Shown: one piece after another, positions 43,695 through 54,000 of the stretch
Position numbering within the stretch: position 1 is the first letter of the stretch
Layout: every line of letters starts with the position of its first letter
NCBI RefSeq assembly: GCF_014904735.1
Contig: NZ_JACZCR010000031.1
Span: 186,001-250,000, forward strand
DNA length: 64,000 nt
Origin: Microbulbifer hainanensis
Lineage (GTDB): Bacteria > Pseudomonadota > Gammaproteobacteria > Pseudomonadales > Cellvibrionaceae
Direction of reading: 5' to 3'
Translations under genes and position numbers: made by a program
The notes under the pieces: generated by a model
Told to the model about the DNA's origin: nothing
Seen by the model: the letters and a program-made list of their open reading frames with translations, nothing else
Database searches by the model: none

Positions 43695-44885
43695 ATGTTT
43701 GAACATTTGAGCAGTCTTCCGCCGGATCCGATTCTGGGCCTGCTGGCCAGTTATCGCGCCGACGAAAATCCCAACAAAATCGATCTGGGGGTGGGCGTCT
43801 ATAAAGACGAGTCCGGACACACCGCCGTACTGCAGGCGGTAAAAGAAGCCGAGACGCGCCTGCTGCAGGGCGAGGAAACCAAGGCCTATATCGGTCCTGC
43901 CGGTACGCCGGGATTCAATACCGCCATGCAGGAGCTGATCCTGGGCGCGGACCATCCCGCGCTGCTGGCCAATCGCGTGCGCTCCGCACAGACACCGGGC
44001 GGCTGTGGTGCACTTCGCGTACTGGCAGAATTTACCAATCGCGCCAAGCCGGGCGCCACCATCTGGGTCAGCGACCCGACCTGGGCCAACCACGTGCCGC
44101 TGCTCGGTAACGCCGGTCTGCAGATCAAGAGCTATCCCTACTACGACCGCGCCACCAGCAGCCTGAAGTTCGATCAAATGGTCGACACGCTGAAGGATGT
44201 GGGCGAGGGCGACCTGGTATTGCTGCACGCATGCTGTCACAACCCTTGTGGCGCGGACCTGACCCGCGAGCAGTGGAAAGTGCTGGTGGAAATGGCGCAG
44301 AAGCAGGGTTTCACCCCTTACATCGATATGGCCTACCAGGGCTTTGGCGACAGCCTCGATGACGACGCCTGGGGCCTTCGCCTGATGGCGGCGTCAGTGC
44401 CAGAAATGCTGGTGGCGGCCTCCTGCTCCAAGAACTTTGGTCTCTATCGCGAACGCGTCGGCCTGGCGATGGCGATCTACAACGATGCAGCGGCGGCAGA
44501 CAAGGGGCAGAGCCAGTTACTGAACGTCGTTCGCGGCAATTACTCCATGCCGCCGAACCACGGCGCAGCGGTTGTCGAGTCCATCCTGACCGATGCCAGC
44601 CTGCGTGCGAACTGGGAAGCGGAACTGACCGAGATGCGCGAGCGCATCAACGGCCTGCGCGCCGGTGTAGTGGAAAACCTCGCCGCGGCGGGTGCCGCCG
44701 GTGACTTCAGCTTCATCCAGCGCCAGAAGGGCATGTTCTCCTTCCTCGGCATTTCCCCGGAGCAGGTGGAACTCCTGCAGAAGGAATACTCCATCTACAT
44801 GGTCGACTCCAGCCGCATCAGCATTGCGGGCCTGAGTCAGGGTAATATGGAATATTTCTGCAAGGCGGTCGCCAGCATCCTGTAA
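43695..44885 (+). CDS. Aromatic/aspartate aminotransferase
   Basis: A 396-residue class I aminotransferase of the AspC/TyrB type. The PLP lysine is in SCSKNFGLYRERVG, the cofactor contact in HACCHNPCGADLT, and the substrate arginine in MVDSSRISIAGL. Given its neighbours, transamination of tyrosine to 4-hydroxyphenylpyruvate is likely, feeding homogentisate breakdown; aspartate activity is possible as well. It follows marR by 21 bp. Confidence 0.9.
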   Translation: MFEHLSSLPPDPILGLLASYRADENPNKIDLGVGVYKDESGHTAVLQAVKEAETRLLQGEETKAYIGPAGTPGFNTAMQELILGADHPALLANRVRSAQTPGGCGALRVLAEFTNRAKPGATIWVSDPTWANHVPLLGNAGLQIKSYPYYDRATSSLKFDQMVDTLKDVGEGDLVLLHACCHNPCGADLTREQWKVLVEMAQKQGFTPYIDMAYQGFGDSLDDDAWGLRLMAASVPEMLVAASCSKNFGLYRERVGLAMAIYNDAAAADKGQSQLLNVVRGNYSMPPNHGAAVVESILTDASLRANWEAELTEMRERINGLRAGVVENLAAAGAAGDFSFIQRQKGMFSFLGISPEQVELLQKEYSIYMVDSSRISIAGLSQGNMEYFCKAVASIL

Positions 44886-44897
44886 TATCTGCAGGTA

Positions 44898-44934
44898 TCC
44901 CGGGCGCGGGCGGGTAAACCCATCGCGCCCGGGA
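44898..44934 (+). terminator. GC-rich hairpin after the aminotransferase gene
   Basis: TCCCGGGCGCG and CGCGCCCGGGA form a perfect 11-bp stem 12 nt after the stop codon. There is no T-run, so it may stabilise the transcript end or terminate only partly. Confidence 0.45.
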
Positions 44935-44998
44935 CTGAACGCAAAACTCGCCCACCGAGTTTTCAGCCGCGTTGTTAACCTTGAAGTAAGAGCCGAAA

Positions 44999-46387
44999 AT
45001 GGAAGTTGAGGTAGATAGCCCCGTGTCCGACTCCCCCACCAAAATCTGGACGCCGCAAAGCTGGCGCGATTTCGACGCAAAGCAACAACCGAAATACGAT
45101 TCCGCCGCGCAGGTGAGTGAGGTCACAGGACAGCTTTCCGGCTATCCGCCACTGGTGTTTGCCGCCGAGGCGCGAGAGCTGCGCCGCCAACTGGCCGAGG
45201 TGGCCGAGGGTAAGGCTTTCCTGCTACAGGGGGGCGACTGCGCCGAGTCGTTTGCCGATTTCAATGCCAACCGCATTCGCGACACTTTCAAGGTGTTGCT
45301 GCAAATGGCGGTGGTGCTGACCTTTGCCGGCAATCTGCCAGTGGTGAAGGTCGCCCGCATGGCTGGTCAGTACGCCAAGCCACGTTCAGCGGATACGGAA
45401 ACGATCGACGGGGTGGAATTGCCGAGTTATCGCGGCGATATCATCAACGGAATCGATTTCACCGCCGAAGCGCGCCGGCCGGATCCGCAGCGCATGCTGA
45501 CTGCTTACAATCAGTCCGCGGCCACGCTGAATCTGTTGCGCGCCTTTGCCCAGGGTGGCCTGGCCGATCTGCACGAGGTGCACGGCTGGAACCTGAGCTT
45601 CCTCGAAAACAACCCCCAGCGGGAAAAATACGCGCAACTCGCGGAGCGCCTGCAGGACGCACTGGAGTTTATGGCCGTGTGCGGTGTCACCTCCGCCAAT
45701 ACGCCGGCCATTCGCGAGACGGTACTCTATACGTCGCACGAGGCGCTGCTGCTCGATTACGAACAGGCATTGACCCGTACGGACAGCATCACCGGCAAAT
45801 GGTATGACTGCTCCGCACATATGCTGTGGATCGGTGAGCGCACGCGCGAGCTGGATGGCGCCCACGTGGAGTTCCTGTCCGGTGTATGGAATCCGATCGG
45901 GGTCAAAGTCGGTCCGACCATGCAGCCGGATGAGCTGCTGCGCCTGATCGACAAGCTGAACCCGAATAACGAAGCCGGGCGCCTGACACTGATTACCCGT
46001 ATGGGGGCCGATACCCTCGGTGACAAATTACCGGCCCTGGTACAGGCAGTGCAGAGGGAAGGGCGTTCGGTCGTCTGGAGCACCGACCCGATGCACGGCA
46101 ATACGGTCAAGGCCAGCAGTGGTTACAAGACGCGGAATTTCGACAAGATTCTGCGGGAGATCCGCGATTTCTTCGCCGTGCACCGCGCCGAGGGCAGCCA
46201 TCCCGGCGGTATCCACCTGGAGATGACCGGCCAGCACGTCACCGAATGCACCGGGGGCGCCTGGAGGATTTCCGAGGCGGACCTGGCCAGCTGCTATCGC
46301 ACCCAGTGCGATCCGCGCCTGAACGCGGACCAGGTACTGGAGCTGGCGTTCTGCGTTGCCGAGTGGCTGCGCGACAGTCGCACCTGA
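44999..46387 (+). CDS. Class II 3-deoxy-7-phosphoheptulonate synthase
   Basis: A 462-residue class II (plant-type) DAHP synthase, the first enzyme of the shikimate pathway: phosphoenolpyruvate plus erythrose-4-phosphate. Recognisable parts are [45 protein letters not shown] and [15 protein letters not shown], which includes metal ligands. It is next to an aromatic aminotransferase, but no other shikimate gene is near. Some bacteria use class II enzymes for secondary metabolism; here no such cluster is seen. Confidence 0.94.
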   Translation: MEVEVDSPVSDSPTKIWTPQSWRDFDAKQQPKYDSAAQVSEVTGQLSGYPPLVFAAEARELRRQLAEVAEGKAFLLQGGDCAESFADFNANRIRDTFKVLLQMAVVLTFAGNLPVVKVARMAGQYAKPRSADTETIDGVELPSYRGDIINGIDFTAEARRPDPQRMLTAYNQSAATLNLLRAFAQGGLADLHEVHGWNLSFLENNPQREKYAQLAERLQDALEFMAVCGVTSANTPAIRETVLYTSHEALLLDYEQALTRTDSITGKWYDCSAHMLWIGERTRELDGAHVEFLSGVWNPIGVKVGPTMQPDELLRLIDKLNPNNEAGRLTLITRMGADTLGDKLPALVQAVQREGRSVVWSTDPMHGNTVKASSGYKTRNFDKILREIRDFFAVHRAEGSHPGGIHLEMTGQHVTECTGGAWRISEADLASCYRTQCDPRLNADQVLELAFCVAEWLRDSRT

Positions 46388-46485
46388 TTTGGCGGAGAGG
46401 TCTGAGCGCTAGTTCGGCTATCTCCCACTGAAGGGCGACCGCGGTGGCTGCCTGATCTCGCATGTTAATCCGGCCTCGGTCCCGG

Positions 46486-46533
46486 TAGCGCTTTCGGAAA
46501 CAGCCTCATCGGCTATCGTTTCTGAAAGCGCTA
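46486..46533. repeat. 48-nt intergenic stem-loop
   Basis: TAGCGCTTTCGGAAACAGCC and GGCTATCGTTTCTGAAAGCGCTA (46511-46533) pair over about 20 bp with one mismatch and a 3-nt bulge, with a TCATC loop. It lies between the DAHP synthase and GST genes. No T-run follows, so it looks more like a REP-type element or RNA-stabilising hairpin than a terminator. Confidence 0.6.
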
Positions 46534-46619
46534 TGGGTACCCGGGGGAGCTCGTAGCGCGCGAATTCCAGAAATTACTTTGTCCGTTCCTGAATTTATCC
46601 ATGCCATTTGGGGGTGCCC

Positions 46620-47309
46620 ATGTACCAGCTCTATATCGCCAACAAAAATTACTCTTCGTGGTCTCTGCGCCCCTGGCTATTGCTGAAGGAACTGGAAATT
46701 CCGTTTGAAGAGCAGCTGGTGACATTCGATGAAGGCGGCAGCTGGAAGAAGTTTCGCAGCTTTGCGCCCAATGGCCTCGTGCCCTGCCTGGTGGACGGCG
46801 AGGTGCGGGTGTGGGATTCCCTGGCTATCGTCGAGTATGTCGCCGAGTCGTTTCCGCAGGTGTGGCCGCAAGAGCGGGGCGCCCGGGCCTGGGCGCGCTC
46901 CGCCACTGCGGAAATGCACTCCGGTTTCGGCGCGCTGCGGGATATCTGCACGATGAATTGTGGTGTGCGTATTGCGCTGGCTGAGATCACGCCGGCATTG
47001 CAGAAAAACATCGACCGAATTGATGAGCTGTGGCGCGAAGGGCTGGAGCGATTCGGCGGGCCATTCCTGGCCGGCAATACGTTCACTGCGGTCGACGCGT
47101 TCTATGCGCCGGTCGCGATCCGAGCGAGAACTTACGGTCTCGAATTGAGCGCGGCCGCGGAGGCCTATGCCGAGCGCCTGCTGCAGCTGCCGGCGATGCG
47201 GGTCTGGGTGGCCGATGCGCTGCAGGAAACCTGGCGGGAGCCGGGACACGAAGAGGAGCTGGCGCGCGCTGGCTCCATCCTCGAGGACAACCGTCGCAAC
47301 CCTGCCTGA
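46620..47309 (+). CDS. Glutathione S-transferase family protein
   Basis: A 229-residue GST: N-terminal thioredoxin-like domain (YIANKNYSSWSLRPWLLLKEL, cited as residues 4-24; VPCLVDGEVRVWDSLAIVEYVAE) and C-terminal helical domain. The SSWSLRPW segment is typical of the YfcF/YncG-like or beta-like bacterial GSTs with active-site serine. Substrate unknown. ATG 46620 is preferred to TTG 46608; GGGGG lies upstream. A stretch without gene follows. Confidence 0.88.
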   Translation: MYQLYIANKNYSSWSLRPWLLLKELEIPFEEQLVTFDEGGSWKKFRSFAPNGLVPCLVDGEVRVWDSLAIVEYVAESFPQVWPQERGARAWARSATAEMHSGFGALRDICTMNCGVRIALAEITPALQKNIDRIDELWREGLERFGGPFLAGNTFTAVDAFYAPVAIRARTYGLELSAAAEAYAERLLQLPAMRVWVADALQETWREPGHEEELARAGSILEDNRRNPA

Positions 47310-47653
47310 ACCTTTCGCCGTAGCAGTGCGCGGCCCATCGCGGCCGCACGCCGAACTCTCCCTGATATCTGGCGGTCATGGCCGCCCAGTTTTCCAGTTC
47401 TTACCGGTTACCTCGATATCCAGTACTTTCAATAAACCCACGTGTTAAGTCGTTATCATATGATCGTAAAAGCAAACATATCCATCCCGCCCAGAGGTTA
47501 TTTGTTGATCAGGTGAGGGGACTTGCCGCGGAAAAGCATCGATCTGTCGTCAGTTACGCAAATTGAGTGTGTCGTTATGGCGGTATCGTAATGCTCCGGT
47601 TACACTCGGGCGCGATAAACGACAAATACCTATAAATGAACGGGAGTGTGGAA
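47310..47653. other. Intergenic stretch without recognised gene
   Basis: 344 bp between the GST and oligopeptidase genes. The central part (about 47400-47520) is richer in A+T than the surroundings and could hold the promoter of the oligopeptidase gene. I see no ORF with a ribosome site, no repeat and no strong hairpin. Confidence 0.5.
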
Positions 47654-49876
47654 ATGCGTCAATCACTGATCGCACTGTCCATTGCCGCGGCACTGGCGGC
47701 CGCTGGGGGATGTAGTAAAGGAACGGACCAGGCGCAGTCAGCGCACGGGAGTGTCCAGGCAGCGTCCGCGGTTGCCGAGGCCGGTAAGTCGGCGGTAGGG
47801 CAGAATCCGCTGCTGGCAGAGTGGACGGGTCCTTACGGTGGCGTGCCGGCATTTGACAAAATTAGCGTAGAAGATTTCAAGCCGGCACTGGAAGCGGCAA
47901 TGGCCGACAATCTGGCAGAGATCGACGCGATTGCCGGCAATCCGGAGGCTCCGACATTTGCCAATACCATCGAAGCGCTGGAACGCAGTGGCGCCGAGCT
48001 GAATCGCGTTTTCGCGTACTGGGGCGTCTACAGCTCCAACCTGTCGTCGCCGGAGTTTCGCGCCGTGCAGCAGGAAATGGCCCCTAAGCTGGCCGATTTC
48101 CAGTCCAAGATCACCCAGAACGATGCGCTGTTCCAGCGCGTAAAAGCGGTGTTTGATGTTCGCGACAGCGCCGATTTGCGCAGTGACCAGAAGCGCCTGG
48201 TCTCGCTGATTTACAACCAGTTCGCCAATAATGGCGCGACGCTGGCCGGTGAGGCCAAGGAGCGCTACGCGGCAATCAACCAGCGTCTTGCCAAGCTCTA
48301 TACCGAGTTTTCCAACAACGTGCTGGCGGATGAAGAGGGATACGATATCTTCCTGCGTAGCGACCAGCTGAAAGGTTTGCCGGATTCCTTCATCGCTGCT
48401 GCGGCGGCACTGGCGGAAGAGAAAGGGCAGAAGGGTAACTACGCGATAACCAATACGCGCTCTTCCATGGATCCCTTCCTGACTTACTCTGACAATCGTG
48501 AATTGCGCGAGAAGGTCTGGCGCAACTATTACAATCGCGGTGACAACGGCGGTGAGCACGACAACAATGCGATCATCGCGGAGATACTCAAGCTGCGCGA
48601 CGAGCGCGTCGGCCTGCTCGGGTTTGATAACTATGCCGAGTGGCGTTTGCAGGACCGCATGGCGAAAACTCCGGAAAATGCCATGCACCTGATGGAAGCT
48701 GTGTGGCCGGCAGCGGTCGCGCGGGTGAAGGAAGAGGTTGCGGACATGCAGGCTCTGGCCGATTCCGAAAACGCGGATATCACTATCAAGCCGTGGGATT
48801 ACCGCTACTACATGGAGAAGGTCCGCAAGGCCAGGTATGACCTGGATTCCGACGAAGTGAAGCAGTACCTGCAGCTGGACAAGCTGCGCGAGGGGATGTT
48901 TTACGTGGCCGGCGAGCTGTTTAATTTCCAGTTCACTCCGGTCGAGGCGGGCAAGGTCCCGGTTTTCCATGCGGATGTGAAAGTCTGGGAAGTGACCGAC
49001 AAAACCAGCGGCAAGCATATCGGCCTCTGGTATCTGGATCCGTTTGCGCGGGCGGGCAAGCGCTCCGGTGCCTGGGCAACCATGTACCGCGATCACACCA
49101 CTTTTGATGGAGAGCAGACGGTACTCGCTTCCAACAACTCCAACTTCATCAAGGGCGCTCCGGGTGAACCGGTCCTGGTGAGCTGGGACGATGCGGAGAC
49201 CTTCTTCCACGAGTTTGGGCACGCGCTGCACTTCCTGTCATCCAACGTCGCCTATCCGACGCTGAACGGCGGTGTGCGCGATTACACCGAGTTCCAGTCG
49301 CAACTGCTGGAGCGCTGGCTGTCCACCGATGCGGTGATCAACAATTACCTGGTGCACTACAAAACCGGGGAGCCGATTCCGGCCGAGCTGATTGCCAAGA
49401 TCAAGAAGGCCGCCACCTTCAACCAGGGTTTCGCTACCACTGAGTATCTGGCATCTGCGCTGATGGACATGAAGTACCACACTGTGGATCCGGAAGGTAT
49501 TGATCCAGACAAGTTCGAGCGCGAGACTCTGGACGAGCTGGGCATGCCGAGCGAACTGGTGATGCGTCACCGTTCTCCGCAGTTCGGGCACGTCTTTTCC
49601 GGTGAAGGCTATGCAGCCGGTTACTACGGCTACATGTGGGCGGATGTACTGACTTCGGACGCTGCCGAAGCGTTCGCCGAAGCGAAGGGTGGTTTCTACG
49701 ACAAGGCCGTAGCGCGCAAGCTGGTGGATAACCTGTTTGCTCCGCGCAATGCCGTGGATCCCGCGGAAGCCTACCGCGCTTTCCGTGGCCGCGATGCCCA
49801 GATCGATGCATTGATGCGCGATCGCGGTTTCCCGGTACCGGGCGAAAAAGCCAGTACGGTTGCCGTTAAAGACTAA
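47654..49876 (+). CDS. M3 oligopeptidase lipoprotein (Dcp-like)
   Basis: A 740-residue zinc oligopeptidase of family M3 with a lipoprotein-type signal (AAAGGC near residue 19). The HExxH motif is H519-E-F-G-H523 (FFHEFGHALHF), with the third ligand Glu expected in DYTEFQSQLLE. Peptidyl-dipeptidase Dcp and oligopeptidase A have the same fold; the length suits Dcp, which removes C-terminal dipeptides. As a lipoprotein it would act at the envelope. ATG 47654 rather than 47636 because of GGAG spacing and signal shape. A strong terminator follows. Confidence 0.92.
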   Translation: MRQSLIALSIAAALAAAGGCSKGTDQAQSAHGSVQAASAVAEAGKSAVGQNPLLAEWTGPYGGVPAFDKISVEDFKPALEAAMADNLAEIDAIAGNPEAPTFANTIEALERSGAELNRVFAYWGVYSSNLSSPEFRAVQQEMAPKLADFQSKITQNDALFQRVKAVFDVRDSADLRSDQKRLVSLIYNQFANNGATLAGEAKERYAAINQRLAKLYTEFSNNVLADEEGYDIFLRSDQLKGLPDSFIAAAAALAEEKGQKGNYAITNTRSSMDPFLTYSDNRELREKVWRNYYNRGDNGGEHDNNAIIAEILKLRDERVGLLGFDNYAEWRLQDRMAKTPENAMHLMEAVWPAAVARVKEEVADMQALADSENADITIKPWDYRYYMEKVRKARYDLDSDEVKQYLQLDKLREGMFYVAGELFNFQFTPVEAGKVPVFHADVKVWEVTDKTSGKHIGLWYLDPFARAGKRSGAWATMYRDHTTFDGEQTVLASNNSNFIKGAPGEPVLVSWDDAETFFHEFGHALHFLSSNVAYPTLNGGVRDYTEFQSQLLERWLSTDAVINNYLVHYKTGEPIPAELIAKIKKAATFNQGFATTEYLASALMDMKYHTVDPEGIDPDKFERETLDELGMPSELVMRHRSPQFGHVFSGEGYAAGYYGYMWADVLTSDAAEAFAEAKGGFYDKAVARKLVDNLFAPRNAVDPAEAYRAFRGRDAQIDALMRDRGFPVPGEKASTVAVKD

Positions 49877-49892
49877 ACGGCAACTTCCTGAG

Positions 49893-49930
49893 AAAAAGGC
49901 CGCGTTGCGCAAGCAGCGCGGCCTTTTTTG
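49893..49930 (+). terminator. Intrinsic terminator after the M3 peptidase gene
   Basis: AAAAAGGCCGCG and CGCGGCCTTTTTT pair in a 12-bp stem that includes the A- and T-runs, with six T, 17 nt after the stop. Confidence 0.93.
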
Positions 49931-50039
49931 TTGCGCCAACGGAATGTTGTGGAAGGGGATTGCTTGCGGGGAGCCGGCGACCGGGTGGCGCGGTTTCCCT
50001 GAGCTAGAATTTGATTCGGGATAGGGCCGTGGAGCAGAT

Positions 50040-50246
50040 ATGGATAAGTGGCTGATTGTGATCGGCGGCATTCTGGTTGCCGCCGGAGTGCTCTACCACT
50101 TCGTGCCCGGGCTGTTTACCTGGTTTGGCCGCCTGCCCGGGGATATTCGCATCGAGTCAGAGCACAGTAAGGTTTTTATCCCAATTACATCGATGATCAT
50201 ACTGAGCGTCGCACTCAGTGTGCTGCTCAGCTTTTTCCGGCGCTGA
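50040..50246 (+). CDS. DUF2905-family small membrane protein
   Basis: A 68-residue protein with two hydrophobic segments (about 4-22 and 46-64) and the family centre FTWFGRLPGDIRIE. DUF2905 proteins are widespread but of unknown function. Its end overlaps the convergent lrp-like gene by 20 nt. Confidence 0.88.
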   Translation: MDKWLIVIGGILVAAGVLYHFVPGLFTWFGRLPGDIRIESEHSKVFIPITSMIILSVALSVLLSFFRR

Positions 50247-50718
50247 CCAGCTGCTCCAGTGGCAGTTCAGTGCGGTAGCGCACCTGCTTCAGGGAGAAGC
50301 TGCTCTTGATATGGTCGATGCCAGGCAGTTCGGTGAGTTTCTTGTCGAGAAACTCCTGGTAGGCCTGCAGGTTCGGCACCACCACACGTAGCAGGTAGTC
50401 GAAGTCACCGGTCATCAGATAGCACTCCATGACTTCTGGCCACTGGCCAATGACCGATTCAAAATCCTGCAGTTCTTTCTTTACCTGGTGATTCAGGGTG
50501 ACCTGGATGAAAACGCTCACCGGCAGGCCAACCATCTCCGGTTCCAGCAACGTGACTGCCCGTTTGATAAACCCCTGTTCGTGCAGGTTCTTGACCCGTC
50601 GGGAGCAGGGGGAAGGGGACAGGCAGACTTTCTCCGCCAGCTCGATATTGGGGATGGTGGCGTCCTGCTGAAGGATTTCCAGGATCTTCTTGTCGATGGC
50701 GTCCAGTACGTAGGCCAT
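50227..50718 (-). CDS. Lrp/AsnC-family regulator
   Basis: A 163-residue regulator with N-terminal HTH (LDAIDKKILEILQQDATIPN and LAEKVCLSPSPCSRRVKNL) and C-terminal RAM ligand domain (GLPVSVFIQVTL; DYLLRVVVPNLQAY). Lrp proteins sense amino acids; members near 2-oxoacid oxidoreductases or dehydrogenases (BkdR-like) control amino-acid breakdown. It is divergent from the indolepyruvate oxidoreductase gene, 286 bp apart, and probably regulates it. ATG 50718 fits the conserved start; the upstream extension to 50766 does not. Confidence 0.9.
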   Translation of the reverse strand: MAYVLDAIDKKILEILQQDATIPNIELAEKVCLSPSPCSRRVKNLHEQGFIKRAVTLLEPEMVGLPVSVFIQVTLNHQVKKELQDFESVIGQWPEVMECYLMTGDFDYLLRVVVPNLQAYQEFLDKKLTELPGIDHIKSSFSLKQVRYRTELPLEQLVSAGKS

Positions 50719-51004
50719 AGGGGGTTCCGTGTCTCGTCTATGGTGATCACACCCGACTGCGAACAACTTGTGAACAACTATAGTGCTCTACCGCAGTCTT
50801 GCCAGCGGGGAAATTAGCGCCAAGTGGCGTTTCGCTTGCCTTCCCCAGAATGGTGTGATTTGAGTGATTTGTTGCTGATACCGATCTATCAGTGGTGACT
50901 TATGCCGTCATTATGCCTGATCGCAGTCTAATTTGGTATGACCTGCTTCGCTGGCGGGTGTTAATTTTACCCGCAGACAGATAATCAAAAACAGGTGGTA
51001 CCCC

Positions 51005-54000
51005 ATGGCGATGGTAGAAGGCGATCAGGAGCTGGGCTTCGATAGCGAATACTCCCTGACAGCGGCATTCACCCGAGATGCCGGCCGTGTCTTCCTGACC
51101 GGTATCGATGCGCTGGTGCGCCTGCCGATCATGCAGAAACAACTGGATGAGCGGGCAGGGCTCAATACCGCGGGCTTTATTTCCGGCTATCGCGGATCGC
51201 CCCTGGGCGGCTACGACCAGGCCCTGTGGCGGCACAAGAAACTTCTCGCCGAGCGCGATATTCACTTCGAGCCCGGTATCAACGAGGATCTCGGTGCCAC
51301 CAATATCTGGGGCACCCAGCTTCTCGACCACTATCGCGCGCAGGCCACTCGCGACGGCGTCTTCTCCATTTGGTACGGCAAGGGCCACGGTGTGGATCGC
51401 AGTGCCGATGTTTTTCGCCAGGCCAATGTGCAGGGCACGTCCAAGCTCGGCGGGGTGCTGGCCCTCTGTGGTGACGATCACACCGCCGAGTCCTCGATGT
51501 TCTCTCATAACACCGACCAGATCTTTGAGTCGGTGATGATGCCGCTGCTGTTCCCGGCCACGATCGAAGAGTACCTGACCCTGGGGCTGGCGGGCATTGC
51601 CATGTCGCGGTTCTCGGGACTCTGGGTCGGTTTCAAGACCATTACTGAAACGGTCGAGGCCGGCGCATCCTTGCTGGTGCCGGAACTGCCGCAGTTTGCG
51701 ATTCCCAAAGATTTCCCAATTCCGGCCCACGGCCTGAATTACGACCCGCACCTCAACTGGCCGGCGGAGCGCATGGAGTACGAGCGGCGTATGCTCGAAG
51801 AACGCCTGCCGGCAGCGCGCGCCTTTGCCTACGCCAACCGCCTCGACCGGACCGTCGTCGCTGCGCCGAAGAAACGCTTCGGTATCGTTACCGTCGGCAA
51901 GGCCCACGGCGACCTGCTGGAGGCGCTGGAACTGCTGAACCTGACCGAACAGGACCTGCAGGACGCGGGTATCTCCATCTACAAAGTGGCCATGGCCTGG
52001 CCACTGGAACCCCGCGGCATGACGGAGTTCGCTACCGGTATGGAACGCCTGCTGGTGGTCGAAGAGAAGCGGCCGCTGGTGGAAGACCAGCTCAAGAACC
52101 TGCTGTACGGCTGGGCCGATGGCGAGCGACCGAAAGTCGTGGGCAAGAAAGATCTCGACGGCAATGATCTGCTGCCGGCGATCTGGGGTTTTGGCCCGGA
52201 CCAGGTGGCCAAGGCGATCGCCCGCTGGCTCGCCGACACGGAAATGTCTGCCCAGCTGGCGCCGCTGGCGGAAAAGCTCGGCGGCAACGTACCCGCCAAG
52301 GCCGTCGGGCTGCTCGCGCGGGAGCCCATTTTCTGCGCCGGCTGCCCGCACAATACATCTACCAAACTGCCGGAAGGCAGCCTCGGCAGCGCCGGTATCG
52401 GTTGCCATATCATGGCGCTGGGCAAGGGCCTGCGCACCGATACCTTCTCCCATATGGGCGGCGAGGGTGCCCAGTGGGTGGGATTGCATCGCTTCTCCAG
52501 CGCTGGCCATATTTTCCAGAATATGGGGGACGGGACCTACAACCACTCTGGCCTGCTGGCGATCCGCCAGGCCGTAGCCAGCAAGATCAACATCACCTAC
52601 AAGATCCTGCTCAATGACGCCGTAGCCATGACCGGCGGTCAGCCCGCCGAGGGGGAGGTCAATGCCCCCAGCCTGGCGGCCCAGCTGCTGGCCGAGGGTG
52701 TGGGTACCGTCGTGCTGATGACCGAGAACCCGGAACTCTGGCGTAAAAAATGGGGGCGCGCCCACCGCGGCGAACTGCCGGGTAAAGTGGAGGTGCTGCC
52801 GCGTTCGGAACTGGATGCCGTGCAGCGCCGCCTGCGCGAGACGCCCGGTGTTACTGCGATTATTTACGAGCAGGTTTGCGCGGCGGAGAAACGCCGCCGG
52901 CGCAAGAAAAAACAGATGGTCGATCCGCCCAAGCGATTGCTGATTAACCACCGCGTCTGCGAGGGGTGCGGCGACTGCAGCGTGCAGTCCAGCTGTATCG
53001 CCGTGGAGCCCTTGGAAACCGAATTCGGGCGCAAGCGCCAGATCAACCAGTCCAGTTGCAACAAGGACCTGCGCTGCGCGGACGGCTTCTGCCCGAGCTT
53101 TGTGACGGTCGAGGGCGGTGAACTGAAAAAGCCGCCGGTACAGTCCCTGGCCGAATCCCTCGATGCCGCGATTGCCGGCCTGCCGGCGGCGCCGCTGGCC
53201 GACCTGGAGCAGCCGCTCAGCGTGCTCGTCGCCGGTATTGGTGGCAGCGGTGTGCTCACCGTGGCGGCACTGCTGGGGATGGCCGCGCATCTGGAAGAGA
53301 AGGGCAGCACCACGCTGTATTTCACCGGGCTGTCGCAGAAAAACGGTGCCGTCGTGGCCCACGTCAAAGTGGCGGCGAAGCCTGAGAATATCACCACGGC
53401 GCGTATTCGCGATGGCGCGGCCGAACTGCTGCTGGGTTGCGATATGGTGACCGCGGCGGGGCAGCGGCCGAAGCTGGCCGCGGGCAAAGTCCGCTCACTG
53501 GTCAATACCGCTGAAGTTCCGGTGGCCGCTTTCGTCCGCGACAACGAGCTGGCGTTCCCGGCGGATGCCACCCAGCAGAGCATCGAATCCCTGAGTGCCG
53601 AATACTTCGCGTTCGACGCCAACAAATACGCCCAGGCGCTGTTTGGCGATACCGTCGCCAGCAACCTGATGATGATGGGCTATGCCTGCCAGAAGGGCCT
53701 GTTGCCGATTGGTGACGCGGCGCTGGAGCGGGCCATCGAGCTGAACGGCGTGGCGGTGGAGAACAACCTGCGTGCATTCCGGGCGGGCCGCCTGCTCGCG
53801 GTAAACCCGAAGGCAGTTGAGCAGCTGGCGGTGCCGGCACAGCCGGTCAAGCTGGTAGAGCCGCAGGAGTCGGTGGAACAGCTGATCGCACGGCTGTCCG
53901 CTGAGCTGACGCAATACCAGAGCTCGGCCTATGCGCGCTGTTTCACCCGCGCAATCGAGCGCCTGCACAGCGCAGAAAGAGACCTGAACGGCGGCGATGC

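Noticed and set aside
47738..49231. 497-codon minus-strand frame opposite the M3 peptidase
   Set aside because: Antisense shadow of a gene with an intact HExxH motif; no ribosome site and no domain.
50900..53362. 820-codon minus-strand open frame opposite the indolepyruvate oxidoreductase gene
   Set aside because: It is a shadow of GC-rich codon bias; its translation is His/Gln/Arg-rich and resembles no family, while the opposite frame has clear motifs.
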